Source: Halobacillus shinanisalinarum
GTDB lineage: Bacteria; Bacillota; Bacilli; Bacillales; Halobacillaceae
Length of the DNA: 64,000 nucleotides
Assembly (NCBI RefSeq): GCF_022919835.1
Contig: NZ_CP095074.1
Span: forward strand, 1,984,001 to 2,048,000
Direction: 5' to 3'
Position 1 is the stretch's first letter. Each line of letters begins with the position of its first letter. A program made the translations under genes and the position numbers. This document shows, in pieces, positions 8,878-17,819 of this stretch. A model generated the notes under the pieces. That model searched no databases. It saw nothing but the letters and a program-made list of their open reading frames with translations, and was not told where the DNA came from.

Positions 8878-9540
8878 ATGAAAAATAATCATAAATCTTT
8901 AATGCTAATATTAACATTAGTATTAGTTATTTTGGCTGCTTGCGGAAACTCATCTGAGGAGTCAAATACTAAATCAAACAACGAGTCACCAGATAGCAGT
9001 TCGACGCAAAATGCAAATGGCGACTCACCAAATAATAGCTCAAAAGATAAAGATAAAACGGATAACTCTCCAGAGGATACGGGCGAAACCCAGATAAATC
9101 ACCAAGAAGACACTTCTGAAAATACATCTACAAATTCAAATGATGGAAAATCATTGACGTCCAGTAAGAGCGACAGTGAAGTTACTAAAAATAACAAAGA
9201 AGAATATCTCAATAAATTGAATAAAATGGATAAATCTGATAAAAATGCAGATGTTAAAACTACAATATCAGAAATGGAGGAACAGGAGGAGGAAAGATAT
9301 AAAAACTGGGATAAGACATTGAATGAAATCTATGGAGTATTGAAAGAACAGCTTAGTACGGAACAGATGGATCAATTAAGAGAAGAACAACGGAATTGGG
9401 TAGAACATAGAGATGAAACTGCTAAAGAAGCATCACTAAAGTATGAAGGTGGTTCAACAGAATCATTAGAATATGTAGCTACGCAAGCAAGTCTTACCAA
9501 GAAAAGGTGCTATGAGTTAGTTGCAAATTATATGAAGTAA
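8878..9540 (+). CDS. Lipoprotein with low-complexity spacer and C-terminal LprI-like (DUF1311) domain
   Basis: The 220-residue precursor has a lipoprotein signal with lipobox LAAC (Cys21). Residues about 25-110 are a Ser/Asn/Asp/Lys-rich, unstructured spacer that would span the cell wall. The last 85 residues (DKTLNEIYGVLKEQL, REEQRNWVEHRD, QASLTKKRCYELV) match the LprI/DUF1311 fold. Some members of that fold inhibit lysozyme, although one of the usual paired cysteines is missing here. It lies downstream of the unknown membrane protein in the same direction and shares its AT-rich composition. Function as a surface-exposed hydrolase inhibitor is an inference from the family only. Confidence 0.7.
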   Translation: MKNNHKSLMLILTLVLVILAACGNSSEESNTKSNNESPDSSSTQNANGDSPNNSSKDKDKTDNSPEDTGETQINHQEDTSENTSTNSNDGKSLTSSKSDSEVTKNNKEEYLNKLNKMDKSDKNADVKTTISEMEEQEEERYKNWDKTLNEIYGVLKEQLSTEQMDQLREEQRNWVEHRDETAKEASLKYEGGSTESLEYVATQASLTKKRCYELVANYMK

Positions 9541-9650
9541 TTTTTCATATTTTTCATCTTACATACTTAAAACCTATAACTTTAGAACAAAGCACTTTTT
9601 AATGACATTAAAGCAGGTTTTTTTCATACAATATTTTTGGGGTGAAAAAA

Positions 9651-10085
9651 ATGCCAAGAGTAAAATATACAAGTTCAGACGTAGCTTTAATGGCAAGGAT
9701 GATGAGAGCGGAAGCCGTAGGTGAAGGAAAACAAGGAATGATGTATGTAGGGAATGTAGTTGTTAACCGGGCTATAGCGGATTGTTTAGATTTTACAGAT
9801 GTAAGAACAATTCGAGATGTCATTTTTCAAGTACAAGGGGGGAATTTTTCTTTTGAAGCTGTTCAAAAGGGTAGTCTATTTTATAAAGGAGCGAGATCTG
9901 TTGAAAAAAGATTAGCAAGAAAGAATTTGAACTTTTGGAGACAACACCCAGCGAAGTATGCTCTTTGGTATTTCAATCCATATGCTCCATGTCCTCCAAC
10001 ATGGTACGGTCAACTTTTAACTGGTCGTTATAAAAATCATTGTTATTATGAACCAGTAGCTGGAACATGCGCCAGTGTTTATTGA
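9651..10085 (+). CDS. cwlJ: Spore cortex-lytic cell wall hydrolase CwlJ
   Basis: This 144-residue protein without a signal peptide matches CwlJ of the SleB/CwlJ hydrolase family along its whole length. Key segments are LMARMMRAEAVGEGKQGM (catalytic Glu region), FEAVQKGSLFYKGAR, WYFNPYAPCP and the Cys-containing C-terminus. CwlJ sits in the spore coat and cuts cortex peptidoglycan during germination triggered by calcium dipicolinate. ATG 9651 is chosen because GGGGTG lies six bases upstream; the in-frame GTG 9642 overlaps that site. CATACAAT at 9625-9632 resembles a sigma-E -10 element. No gerQ partner is next to it. The frame stays open for 32 codons past the stop without a start. Confidence 0.9.
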   Translation: MPRVKYTSSDVALMARMMRAEAVGEGKQGMMYVGNVVVNRAIADCLDFTDVRTIRDVIFQVQGGNFSFEAVQKGSLFYKGARSVEKRLARKNLNFWRQHPAKYALWYFNPYAPCPPTWYGQLLTGRYKNHCYYEPVAGTCASVY

Positions 10086-10221
10086 AAGTGGAAAACGCGA
10101 AAAGTTGAGCATATAAGACGTTTTCAATTTAAAAAGTATCCAGATCAATACCTGAAACAATTGGAAAGAAAAGTGGCATAGCAGGTTATTGCGCTAGTTA
10201 TGCCCTTTAAGTTTTAAAAAG

Positions 10222-10251
10222 CCGCATTCTTCAATGGAAGAATGCGGTTTT
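10222..10251 (+). terminator. Intrinsic terminator downstream of cwlJ
   Basis: CCGCATTCTTC-AATG-GAAGAATGCGG is a perfect 11-bp stem followed by TTTT. Confidence 0.9.
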
Positions 10252-10333
10252 CAGACGTTTAAACAAATAACTTTATCTATATCGGAACAGGTCGAATGTA
10301 GAATTCAGCCCTACTGATCCACGGCGTTTTTAA

Positions 10334-10413
10334 TTTCGCAGGCAAATCTGGGCAACCACGGCTAACCTTAAAATTTCGTGGCCATTTCAAAGTTTTCGCG
10401 ACTAAAACTTAAC
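10334..10413. repeat. Short degenerate array with a 20-nt period (TTTCG units)
   Basis: TTTCGCAGG starts at 10334, TTTCGTGGC at 10374 and TTTCGCGAC at 10394, that is at exact multiples of 20 nt. The intervening unit (10354) carries CCACGG instead. The array lies in the 400-bp gap between cwlJ and the cardiolipin synthase gene and is not coding in a supported frame. Confidence 0.45.
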
Positions 10414-10488
10414 GGGATGTAGATTCGTTCGACATTGAAAGACGCCAACCTCCTTGCAGCCATGACCAGGTCGTTTTTCCGCCTTTCT

Positions 10489-11931
10489 TCATAAAATAGG
10501 TGATAAAAGCCTTGCGGTAGATTCTTTGAACTTGATCCAAGACGAACGGTTTTTATAAAGATTAAATGTAAGTTCGGTCGAATTGATAATATCTTCGTGA
10601 AAACGATCAGCCAATACGTGGGCAATATCCGGATGATAAAGAAACGCATTCACTTCAAAGTTCAATCGAAAGCTTCTTACATCAATGTTGGCTGTTCCCA
10701 CAGAAGCGATATTGCCATCGACAACAATTGTTTTCGCATGGAGAAAGCCTTTCTGATAAATATAAACGGTCGCTCCTGCCTTCAATAGATCGCCAATGTT
10801 AGAATAGGTTGCCCAATAAACGAACGGATGATCCGGTTTATTTGGGATCATGATTCGGACATCGACCCCCGATAAGACAGCGATACGCAGGGAGTCCAAC
10901 AAACTATCATCAGGGATAAAATAAGGTGTCTGGATATAGACATATTCTTTTGCTGACATGATCATTTTTATATAGCCATTCTTAATTTGTTCCCAGTCCG
11001 AATCGGGACCGCTCGAGACAATTTGGGCTCCGACATTTCCCTCAGCTTCCGCTTGAAAATAGCGCTCATCATAGAAAATGTCATCCCTTGATGCATAATT
11101 CCAATCAAGGATAAAGCGGGTCTGCATATTGTTTACAGCCCCTCCTTCAAGACGAATATGTGTATCACGCCAGTAACCAAAGCGTTGGCTATAGCCTAAA
11201 TACTCATCACCAATATTAAAGCCGCCGATGTAGCCAATTTTACCATCAATAATCGCTAACTTCCGGTGATTGCGGTAGTTGATCTTCATATTTAGCTTAG
11301 GGATCAATGGTGGAAAGAATGATTCAACTACTCCCCCTGCCTTTTCAATTCTTTTTACAAATTTACGGCCTAATTTCCTTGAACCCATATCATCATACAG
11401 TAGCTTTACTTCTACGTTTTGTTCCGCTTTTCTAACAAGCACATCAGCTATTCGCTGGCCTAATTGGTCATCACGGACAATATAATACAGGAGGTGGATA
11501 TGGTCCTTCGCCTGTTCAAGATCTTCTATGAGCGCGTGGAATTTCTTTTGACCATCTGTGAAAATTTCAACCTCATTATTTTGTGTAAGTAATGCGTCAT
11601 TATTTTTCAAATGCATATAGATCAAGTCTTCATATGGGACGATGTCTTCATGGTGTACCTTCATCGTATGTCCCTTAATAGAACGGAGCTGATCTTGGAC
11701 AGCTGTCAGGAGGCCTAAGCGGCTTTTCTTATCCCATGTAAAAATTTCTCTATTACTTAATTTCCGTCCAAAAATTAAATATAGAAAAAAACCTGCTATT
11801 GGAATAAAGAGGAGAACCATTAACCAGGCCCATGTGGAACTTGCATCTCGACGTTCAAGGAAGATAATAGCCAGGGCTAAAATGACGTTTAAAACAAGCG
11901 TTGTACTTAATACATAAGGGAGAAAGCTCAC
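10489..11931 (-). CDS. cls: Cardiolipin synthase
   Basis: The 480-residue protein has two N-terminal membrane helices (about residues 5-60) and two phospholipase D domains. The first HKD motif reads HRKLAIIDGKIGYIGGFNIG and the second HAKTIVVDGNIASVGTANID. Length and the C-terminal RLLSPIL are normal for Bacillus cardiolipin synthases. These enzymes join two phosphatidylglycerol molecules to cardiolipin in the membrane; cardiolipin rises under salt stress in halotolerant bacilli. GTG 11931 is preceded by GAAGGTGAAGAG. The gene is alone, with no paralogue in the window. Confidence 0.93.
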   Translation of the reverse strand: MSFLPYVLSTTLVLNVILALAIIFLERRDASSTWAWLMVLLFIPIAGFFLYLIFGRKLSNREIFTWDKKSRLGLLTAVQDQLRSIKGHTMKVHHEDIVPYEDLIYMHLKNNDALLTQNNEVEIFTDGQKKFHALIEDLEQAKDHIHLLYYIVRDDQLGQRIADVLVRKAEQNVEVKLLYDDMGSRKLGRKFVKRIEKAGGVVESFFPPLIPKLNMKINYRNHRKLAIIDGKIGYIGGFNIGDEYLGYSQRFGYWRDTHIRLEGGAVNNMQTRFILDWNYASRDDIFYDERYFQAEAEGNVGAQIVSSGPDSDWEQIKNGYIKMIMSAKEYVYIQTPYFIPDDSLLDSLRIAVLSGVDVRIMIPNKPDHPFVYWATYSNIGDLLKAGATVYIYQKGFLHAKTIVVDGNIASVGTANIDVRSFRLNFEVNAFLYHPDIAHVLADRFHEDIINSTELTFNLYKNRSSWIKFKESTARLLSPIL

Positions 11932-12053
11932 CTCTTCACCTTCTTTTCTTTACACTATTGCTTCTATACTATAGCATAATTATGGTTTTATGACCTAAAG
12001 AACAAAGAAAGCCACAGGCGTGTCAGGCCTACCCTTAGGTGGTTAAACAAGAA

Positions 12054-12085
12054 AGAGGCAAAGCCTCTATGAAGACTCTGCCTCT
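12054..12085 (-). terminator. Intrinsic terminator of niaR
   Basis: Minus-strand AGAGGCAGAG pairs with CTTTGCCTCT and is followed by TTTCTTG. Confidence 0.75.
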
Positions 12086-12090
12086 ACTCG

Positions 12091-12627
12091 TTAAGATTCC
12101 AATAAAATTCCTCTTTCCGCCAGTTCCTTTTCCGCTTCATCTAAAGCTTCAATATGATCAGCTGAAATGGTATGTGTGTGGATTCCACTTGTCAGTTCGA
12201 GCAAAAACGATGCATTTGTTGAATCTACCTGCTCAATAAAGCGCTGGATATCCCGGCGACTCGAAATATTTAACCGTGCTGTCAGATCGCCGTAAACCGC
12301 ATGCTCCACTACTACATCTTCTATTTTTACACCATGATCTACTAAAATCGTCAGTTCTTCCTCCGTTTGTTCAGCGGAATGCTGGCATACAATCGTCCGT
12401 TCGCAAGTTGATTCGGGGTGTATTGTTGTTAAATAAACGTAGCCTTGACTTGTTGCTACAATCGGTTCCCCACTCGCCTTAATAAGTGATACATCCCCTA
12501 CAATAACTTGCCTTGTCACATTCATTTCTTTCGCTATAGAACTTCCAGTAATTGGCTCTTTCTGCTCTTTTAATAAAGTTAATATCTGTTGTCTCCGTTC
12601 GTATGCTTTCATCTTTGGCTCACTCAT
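12091..12627 (-). CDS. niaR: NiaR-type transcriptional repressor of NAD biosynthesis (YrxA-like)
   Basis: The 178-residue protein has an N-terminal HTH-11 winged helix (RRQQILTLLKEQKEPITGSSIAKEMNVTRQVIVGDV region) and a C-terminal 3H domain. The three conserved histidines are recognisable in VEHAVYGDL, SGIHTHTI and nearby. NiaR binds nicotinic acid through the metal-bound 3H domain and represses niacin uptake and de novo NAD genes. ATG 12627 is selected because GAGGGAG lies eight bases upstream; the longer frame to 12648 lacks one. No nad genes are adjacent. A tryptophan dioxygenase, which could feed de novo NAD synthesis, is elsewhere in the window. I did not find a clear NiaR box in its own promoter. 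Confidence 0.85.
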   Translation of the reverse strand: MSEPKMKAYERRQQILTLLKEQKEPITGSSIAKEMNVTRQVIVGDVSLIKASGEPIVATSQGYVYLTTIHPESTCERTIVCQHSAEQTEEELTILVDHGVKIEDVVVEHAVYGDLTARLNISSRRDIQRFIEQVDSTNASFLLELTSGIHTHTISADHIEALDEAEKELAERGILLES

Positions 12628-12767
12628 GTTAACGACTCCCTCGCACAATGTTCATATACATTATTTTATCATAATTGTAGGACAGGAGAGAGGGTTTTCT
12701 TTAATATGCCCCATGTCTTCAAAAATCAATATGCACACCGAAAACACCCTTGCTCTTGCTCGATTCT

Positions 12768-14227
12768 TTATGAGTAGCTTCCTTTTAGTTTCCACTGTTC
12801 AACAGAAAACGTACTTGAGCCAAGCGAAGTGAATAAGACAGATTCGTCCTCTTGCTGCGGAAAAATACGTGATGTAAACACTTCTTCCCCGTCGTTAACG
12901 AAAATCTCGAGTGTAGAATGATCAATAAACAGCCGCAGTTGCTTTAACTCATTGTTAAGTTTAACTCGGCGGAATTCTGTCATCCCTTTGTCTTCTAAAT
13001 GAGGCCTTGATAAAGTAAGTACATCATTCTTTTTTTGATAACTAAAGGCAGCATAGTGGAACAGTTCAATAGCAAATTGTTCTTCAATGTTTTCAAACTC
13101 GATGTTCATTTCTACCGATTTTCCGCCAATACCGCGAATCCCTTTTTGATCGTTTTCGATCGTAATATCGGAATGAAGCAGGATAGAATTCCTCATTTCC
13201 TTTAGCTCTTCTAGAGGTTTTTGCACGATTTTAGATCCATTCCATATCAGCTCTCTTGGCAGTGTTAAACAATGCACCCACTTATTTTTGATCGTGGGGT
13301 GTGCTTGTTCATATTGATCAGGAACACCCATCCAGCCAATCAGGATACGTCGCCCTTTTTCATCTAAAGTTGTTTGAGGAGCATAAAATTCAAATCCGCG
13401 GTCAAATTCTATAAACATATCGTGATCAAACTTAGCCTGTTGATAATCCATCCGCCCTGTGAAGTAGCCGCTTTGATACGTATTGGCATAATTCATTCCT
13501 TTTTCTTCTAACCCTTGGGGAGATATCATTAAAATGTCCTGTTCACTCCATTCAAAAACATCTGGACATTCCCACATGTAACCGAAATCACCGAGCCCAT
13601 TTTCATGAGCGCCTGCTATATTCCCGACCAGTTCCCATTCAGTTAAGTTATCAGATTGGAACAGAACAGCCTTGCCATGCAGTTCCTTGCTTTGCGCACC
13701 AATCACCATGTACCAACTGTCGCCTTTCCTCCACACTTTCGGGTCACGAAAATTAGCAGTATATCCATCTGGCAAATGGACAACTGGTCCTCTTTTATCA
13801 AAATGAATCCCATCTGTTGAAATGGCTAAACATTGATAAGCTTCTCTCTCGCCCTTTTCATTGATCACATTCCCTGTATAAAAAAGATACAATGTATGAT
13901 CATGAACGACTGCACTACCTGAATAACATCCGTTTTTATCAAACCAATCGGATGGTGTCAGGGCAATTGGCTGCTGCTCCCAATTCACGAAATCCGTTGA
14001 TGTATAGTGCCCCCAAAATTTATCCCCATGATCTGTTCTAAACGGCATCCATTGATAAAAAAGATGGAAAACCCCGTCCCATTGGATAAGGCCGTTTGGA
14101 TCGTTCAATAATCCAACAGGGGGTTATGGTGAAAGGCAGGTCTATAATGGTCTGAACGAACCTTCTCTTCATTCTCCTTCACGGCCGCTTGTGCCTTGTT
14201 GCGTAATTCAATATCTCTATCAGACAT
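12768..14227 (-). CDS. scrB: Sucrose-6-phosphate hydrolase (GH32), interrupted near the N-terminus by a one-base frameshift
   Basis: A GH32 enzyme of 486 residues is restored when one base is added at the GGGGG run 14119-14123 (CCCCC on the coding strand). The N-terminal 39 codons from ATG 14227 (RBS GGAGGG) end ...RPAFHHNP in one frame; NDPNGLIQWDG, with the nucleophile Asp, begins in the next. Adding a C gives H-N-P-P-V-G-L-L-N-D-P-N-G, the invariant family start. Further motifs are FRDPKVW, with the transition-state Asp, and WECPDVF, with the acid/base Glu. It hydrolyses phosphorylated sucrose to glucose-6-phosphate and fructose. No sucrose-specific PTS permease is beside it, although an EIIA gene is 143 bp upstream on the same strand. 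Confidence 0.88.
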
Positions 14228-14324
14228 TTACTTCCCTCCACCTTCTTATACCTTACTGGTTTGGCTATTGTCTAAACGCCTTTCCTGCAATTATACCTTT
14301 TTTCTATCATTGTTTTCCAACAGA

Positions 14325-14356
14325 AATAAGCCCAGAGTAATCACCCCAGGCTTATT
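14325..14356. terminator. Hairpin between the EIIA and scrB genes
   Basis: AATAAGCC and GGCTTATT form an 8-bp stem around a loop of about 16 nt, just beyond the EIIA stop. The minus-strand T-tract is weak. Confidence 0.5.
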
Positions 14357-14369
14357 GTTTTCCACTATC

Positions 14370-14867
14370 TTATTTCGTCTTCACTGTCATGATATGTGTA
14401 TCGCCGGCAGCTGCCGTATCACTGTATGATGGCTCAAAATGTTCTACAACATCATCAAAATTAGTAATAATGACCGGTGTCGTAGTGCTCTCAGCCTTTT
14501 CACTAACAAGGACAGGGTCAAAGGTCACTAAAGAATCTCCCGCTTGTACTTGATCGCCGGTATTCACGTGTCCTTCAAATCCTTCGCCTTCCATTGAAAC
14601 CGTTTCGAGTCCGATATGGACAAGAACTTCTATGCCTGACTTTGTCTTAATGCCGACTGCATGCTTCGTCGGAAAGACCTGAACAATTTCTCCTGCGACA
14701 GGACTGACTACCTTACCATCTGTTGGCTCAATAGCTACCCCGTCTCCCATCATCCGTTGACTGAAGACGGGATCTGGTACGTCATCTAAGGAAACAACTT
14801 TTCCTGACAACGGTGCAACAAACTGTTCTTCTGTACTTTTATTTCCACCAAATAATTTTTTAAACAT
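14370..14867 (-). CDS. PTS glucose-type EIIA component
   Basis: This 165-residue soluble EIIA(Glc) domain has the two active-site histidines in TKHAVGIKTKSG (supporting His) and VLVHIGLETVSMEGEGF (phosphorylated His). It accepts phosphate from HPr and passes it to EIIB domains of sugar permeases. It is a free-standing protein rather than fused to EIIBC as in Bacillus PtsG, so it may serve permeases that lack their own EIIA, such as those for sucrose or trehalose. ATG 14867 is favoured over 14876 because GAGAGGA is correctly spaced only for it. It lies upstream of scrB in the same direction with a hairpin between them. Confidence 0.9.
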   Translation of the reverse strand: MFKKLFGGNKSTEEQFVAPLSGKVVSLDDVPDPVFSQRMMGDGVAIEPTDGKVVSPVAGEIVQVFPTKHAVGIKTKSGIEVLVHIGLETVSMEGEGFEGHVNTGDQVQAGDSLVTFDPVLVSEKAESTTTPVIITNFDDVVEHFEPSYSDTAAAGDTHIMTVKTK

Positions 14868-15071
14868 CGGAATCATTCCTCTCTTATGAAGAAAGCTATC
14901 CTTACTTTTCCCTTAATTCCGTGCAGTAAACTTAACCTAATTAAGTCTGGCACTGCAAAATTTCTCAAGGATTGCGCATCTCATTCCATACTAAAAAATC
15001 GATTTTACATGAATAAAGAAGGATAGGACAAACTGTGATAAAAGCGACAAATAAGAAAAAGGAGGATCCAT

Positions 15072-16655
15072 ATGGGCAAAGAATGGACACAGCCAGAACC
15101 AATGTGGAGGAAGAATACGAAGCTTGACAGTTTCCCGAGGCTTGAGGAATCGATAGAGACAACAGTCACGATTGTAGGCGGGGGAATTACAGGAATTACA
15201 ACTGCCTACATGCTAGCTAAAGAAGGGAAAAAGGTTACCCTCATTGAAGCAGATGAGCTGTTGAATGGAACAACTGGTCATACGACAGCGAAAGTAACAG
15301 CCCAACATGGACTTATTTATCATGAACTCATTAAGCATTTCGGTGAAGAAGGAGCAGCTCTTTACTTCAAAGCACAAGAAGACGCCATGGCTACCATAGA
15401 AAAGCATATTAATGATCACTCGATAGACTGTAATTGGCAGCGTGAAGATGCCTATTTATTTGCGACAACTGAACAAGGAGCAAGAAAGCTTGAAAGGGAA
15501 CAGAAAGCATACGGGCGTCTGGAAATTGCGGGGGAGCATTTTGACGATCTTCCTTTCGACACGGAAACAACCGGAGCCCTGTGTATGCGTAATCAAGCGC
15601 ATTTCCATCCATTACATTATTTAGCCCATCTCCTTGATGAAATCACCGATCTGGGCGGTGAAATTTATGAACATACAAAAGCCGTGGATGTTAAAGAAGG
15701 GAAGCAAGTCGAAGTTGAGACGGGAGGAGGTCATACGATTACCTCTGATTACCTTATATCATGTTCTCACTTCCCTTTTTACGATAAGGGGATGTACTTC
15801 AGCCGCATGTATGCTGAACGTTCCTATGTAATCGCCATCGAGCCTGAAAAAGAATGGACAAACGGGATGTATTTATCTATCGATGAGCCTAAACGATCGA
15901 TTCGATCTGCCATATTTGACGACAAGGAAATTTTGCTGATTGGTGGTGAAAGTCATCGTACGGGGGAAGGAAACGATATGTCCTTTCACTACAAAGCGCT
16001 TGAAGAATACGCGGCCCGCACATTCGGCATCAAAAATAAATTATTCCAGTGGTCAACCCAAGACTTAACGACATTAGATAAAGTTCCTTATATTGGACCA
16101 ATGACAATGAAGAACGATCGCATTTATGTAGCGACAGGATTTAGAAAATGGGGGATGACGAATAGCACAGTGGCTGGCCAATTAATTACTGATTATGTGA
16201 TGGGGCGAGAGTCCAAATATCATTCTGTCTTTACACCTGCACGGTTTAAAGCAGACCCAAGTATGAGGCATTTCCTCACAAATAATATGAATGTGGCTGC
16301 ACATTTAGTCGAGGGAAAAGTAGAGCTTGTTGGTAATGGACCTGCTAGCCTAGAACAAGGCCAGGGAGCCGTCGTACAGTGGGAAGGCAAACGCGCAGGT
16401 GCCTATAAAGATGATAAAGGCGAACTCCACCTCCTGGATACAACTTGTACGCACATGGGTTGCGAAGTGGAATGGAACAGCGGGGAACATACATGGGATT
16501 GCCCTTGCCACGGTTCCCGTTTCTCATATGACGGAGCCGTTATGGAAGGACCAGCAAAACGTCCTCTTGAAAGAATTGAATTTAGTGACAGCGAGGAAGT
16601 TGCCATAATTCCTGATGATCCGGAGGCTTTTGAAGAATCTACTGATAATCAATAG
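15072..16655 (+). CDS. FAD-dependent oxidoreductase with C-terminal Rieske [2Fe-2S] domain (YhfW-like)
   Basis: The 527-residue protein joins a DAO-type FAD domain (GGGITGITTAYMLAKEG at residues 36-52, and a C-terminal FAD-contact region VATGFRKWGMTNS) to a Rieske domain at about 430-510. The Rieske ligands are clear: CTHMGC and CPCHGS. The architecture equals Bacillus YhfW. Substrate and partner are unknown; the arrangement suggests electron transfer between an amine or other substrate oxidised by FAD and the Rieske cluster. The start has an ideal AAGGAGG eight bases upstream. Transcription ends at a strong terminator. Confidence 0.9.
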   Translation: MGKEWTQPEPMWRKNTKLDSFPRLEESIETTVTIVGGGITGITTAYMLAKEGKKVTLIEADELLNGTTGHTTAKVTAQHGLIYHELIKHFGEEGAALYFKAQEDAMATIEKHINDHSIDCNWQREDAYLFATTEQGARKLEREQKAYGRLEIAGEHFDDLPFDTETTGALCMRNQAHFHPLHYLAHLLDEITDLGGEIYEHTKAVDVKEGKQVEVETGGGHTITSDYLISCSHFPFYDKGMYFSRMYAERSYVIAIEPEKEWTNGMYLSIDEPKRSIRSAIFDDKEILLIGGESHRTGEGNDMSFHYKALEEYAARTFGIKNKLFQWSTQDLTTLDKVPYIGPMTMKNDRIYVATGFRKWGMTNSTVAGQLITDYVMGRESKYHSVFTPARFKADPSMRHFLTNNMNVAAHLVEGKVELVGNGPASLEQGQGAVVQWEGKRAGAYKDDKGELHLLDTTCTHMGCEVEWNSGEHTWDCPCHGSRFSYDGAVMEGPAKRPLERIEFSDSEEVAIIPDDPEAFEESTDNQ

Positions 16656-16661
16656 TGAGAG

Positions 16662-16687
16662 AAGAGCGCTTTTTAGCGCTCTTTTTT
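16662..16687 (+). terminator. Intrinsic terminator of the Rieske oxidoreductase gene
   Basis: AAGAGCGCT-TTTT-AGCGCTCTT is a 9-bp stem followed by T residues. Confidence 0.9.
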
Positions 16688-16854
16688 GATTGGTAAAATC
16701 GCTCCTGTCGGCTAAACAATTTAAATGCAAAAACAAGGATCCATTTTGGGCTCATTATAAATTTTACGTTATAACCCCTTTTTCTTTCCAAAATTTATAA
16801 AATTGGCTAGAATAGCTTAAGTACAGATACAGAATCACGAAAGGGTTATGCTTA

Positions 16855-17757
16855 ATGTTGGATGATAATAAGCTCGGTATAATATACACAGCAGCCGCAT
16901 ATATCTTATGGGGTTTTCTCCCTATCTATTGGAAGTTAATACAAGAGATCCCCGCCTTTGAAATATTAGCGCACCGTATCGTCTGGTCTTTCGTCTTTAT
17001 GATGGGCATGGTGCTCATTCTAAAAAAATGGAAACCATTTGTCGCTGAGTCGAAGCGAATTTGGGCTAATAAAAAAAGTTTGATCGTGATTACACTTGCC
17101 TCAATCACGATTAGTATTAACTGGCTTACGTACATATGGGCAGTCAACAATAATCACGTAGTTGAAGCCAGCCTAGGCTACTACATTAACCCGCTTGTTA
17201 GTATTCTGCTTGGAATGATCGTTCTAAAAGAGACCTTTTCAAAACCACAATGGCTCGCATTTATATTAGCGGCAAGCGGTGTGATTTACATGACCGCACA
17301 TTTCGGGTCCGTCCCGTGGATCGCTTTATTACTGGCGTTAAGCTTCGGAGCTTACGGTTTACTGAAAAAACTCGTTACACTGAATGCGATGTTTGGTTTG
17401 ACGGTTGAGACACTGATTGTTTCCCCCCTAGCACTCATTTATCTTTTGCGTGTTCAAGGGCCGCCTCCCGATATCGACTTCTGGTCAATAACGACACTGA
17501 TTATTTTTGGATCAGGGATCGCTACAGCTATTCCACTTCTGCTGTTCTCAGCAGGTGCCAAACGAATACCGCTTTCAATGGTAGGCTTTCTACAATACTT
17601 CGCTCCAACGATCATGCTATTTCTCGGTGTCTTTCTTTATGATGAACCATTTACAGAGGTGCACCTTGTATCCTTTACGTTAATTTGGGCGGGCCTTGCG
17701 GTATATACAGTTTCTAGAATGAAACGGCTGCGAAGATATGAAGGTAAAACAGCTTAA
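16855..17757 (+). CDS. rarD: RarD-type EamA family transporter
   Basis: The 300-residue integral membrane protein has ten predicted helices forming two EamA repeats. It begins with the RarD signature GIIYTAAAYILWGFLPIYWKL and carries the conserved segment WLTYIWAVNNNHVVEASLGYYINP. RarD proteins are linked to drug/metabolite export, historically chloramphenicol sensitivity, but the substrate is not established. ATG 16855 is preceded by AAAGGG. It is monocistronic and convergent with the renalase-like gene, sharing a bidirectional terminator. Confidence 0.88.
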   Translation: MLDDNKLGIIYTAAAYILWGFLPIYWKLIQEIPAFEILAHRIVWSFVFMMGMVLILKKWKPFVAESKRIWANKKSLIVITLASITISINWLTYIWAVNNNHVVEASLGYYINPLVSILLGMIVLKETFSKPQWLAFILAASGVIYMTAHFGSVPWIALLLALSFGAYGLLKKLVTLNAMFGLTVETLIVSPLALIYLLRVQGPPPDIDFWSITTLIIFGSGIATAIPLLLFSAGAKRIPLSMVGFLQYFAPTIMLFLGVFLYDEPFTEVHLVSFTLIWAGLAVYTVSRMKRLRRYEGKTA

Positions 17758-17760
17758 AAT

Positions 17761-17793
17761 AAAAGGACCCTCATTTATGATGAGAGTCCTTTT
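17761..17793. terminator. Bidirectional terminator between rarD and the renalase-like gene
   Basis: AAAAGGACCCTCAT and ATGAGAGTCCTTTT form a long stem with one mismatch, flanked by A and T tracts. Confidence 0.85.
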
Positions 17794-17819
17794 ATATTTT
17801 GCCAGCCTTTCTTCGAGAC

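Noticed and set aside
10368..10649. 93-codon minus-strand frame after cardiolipin synthase
   Set aside because: It overlaps the true C-terminus of cardiolipin synthase, which is complete at 480 residues, and crosses the 20-nt array.
12628..12767. NiaR box in the niaR promoter
   Set aside because: Only a partial TGTCCTACA resemblance; no clear inverted repeat of the known type.
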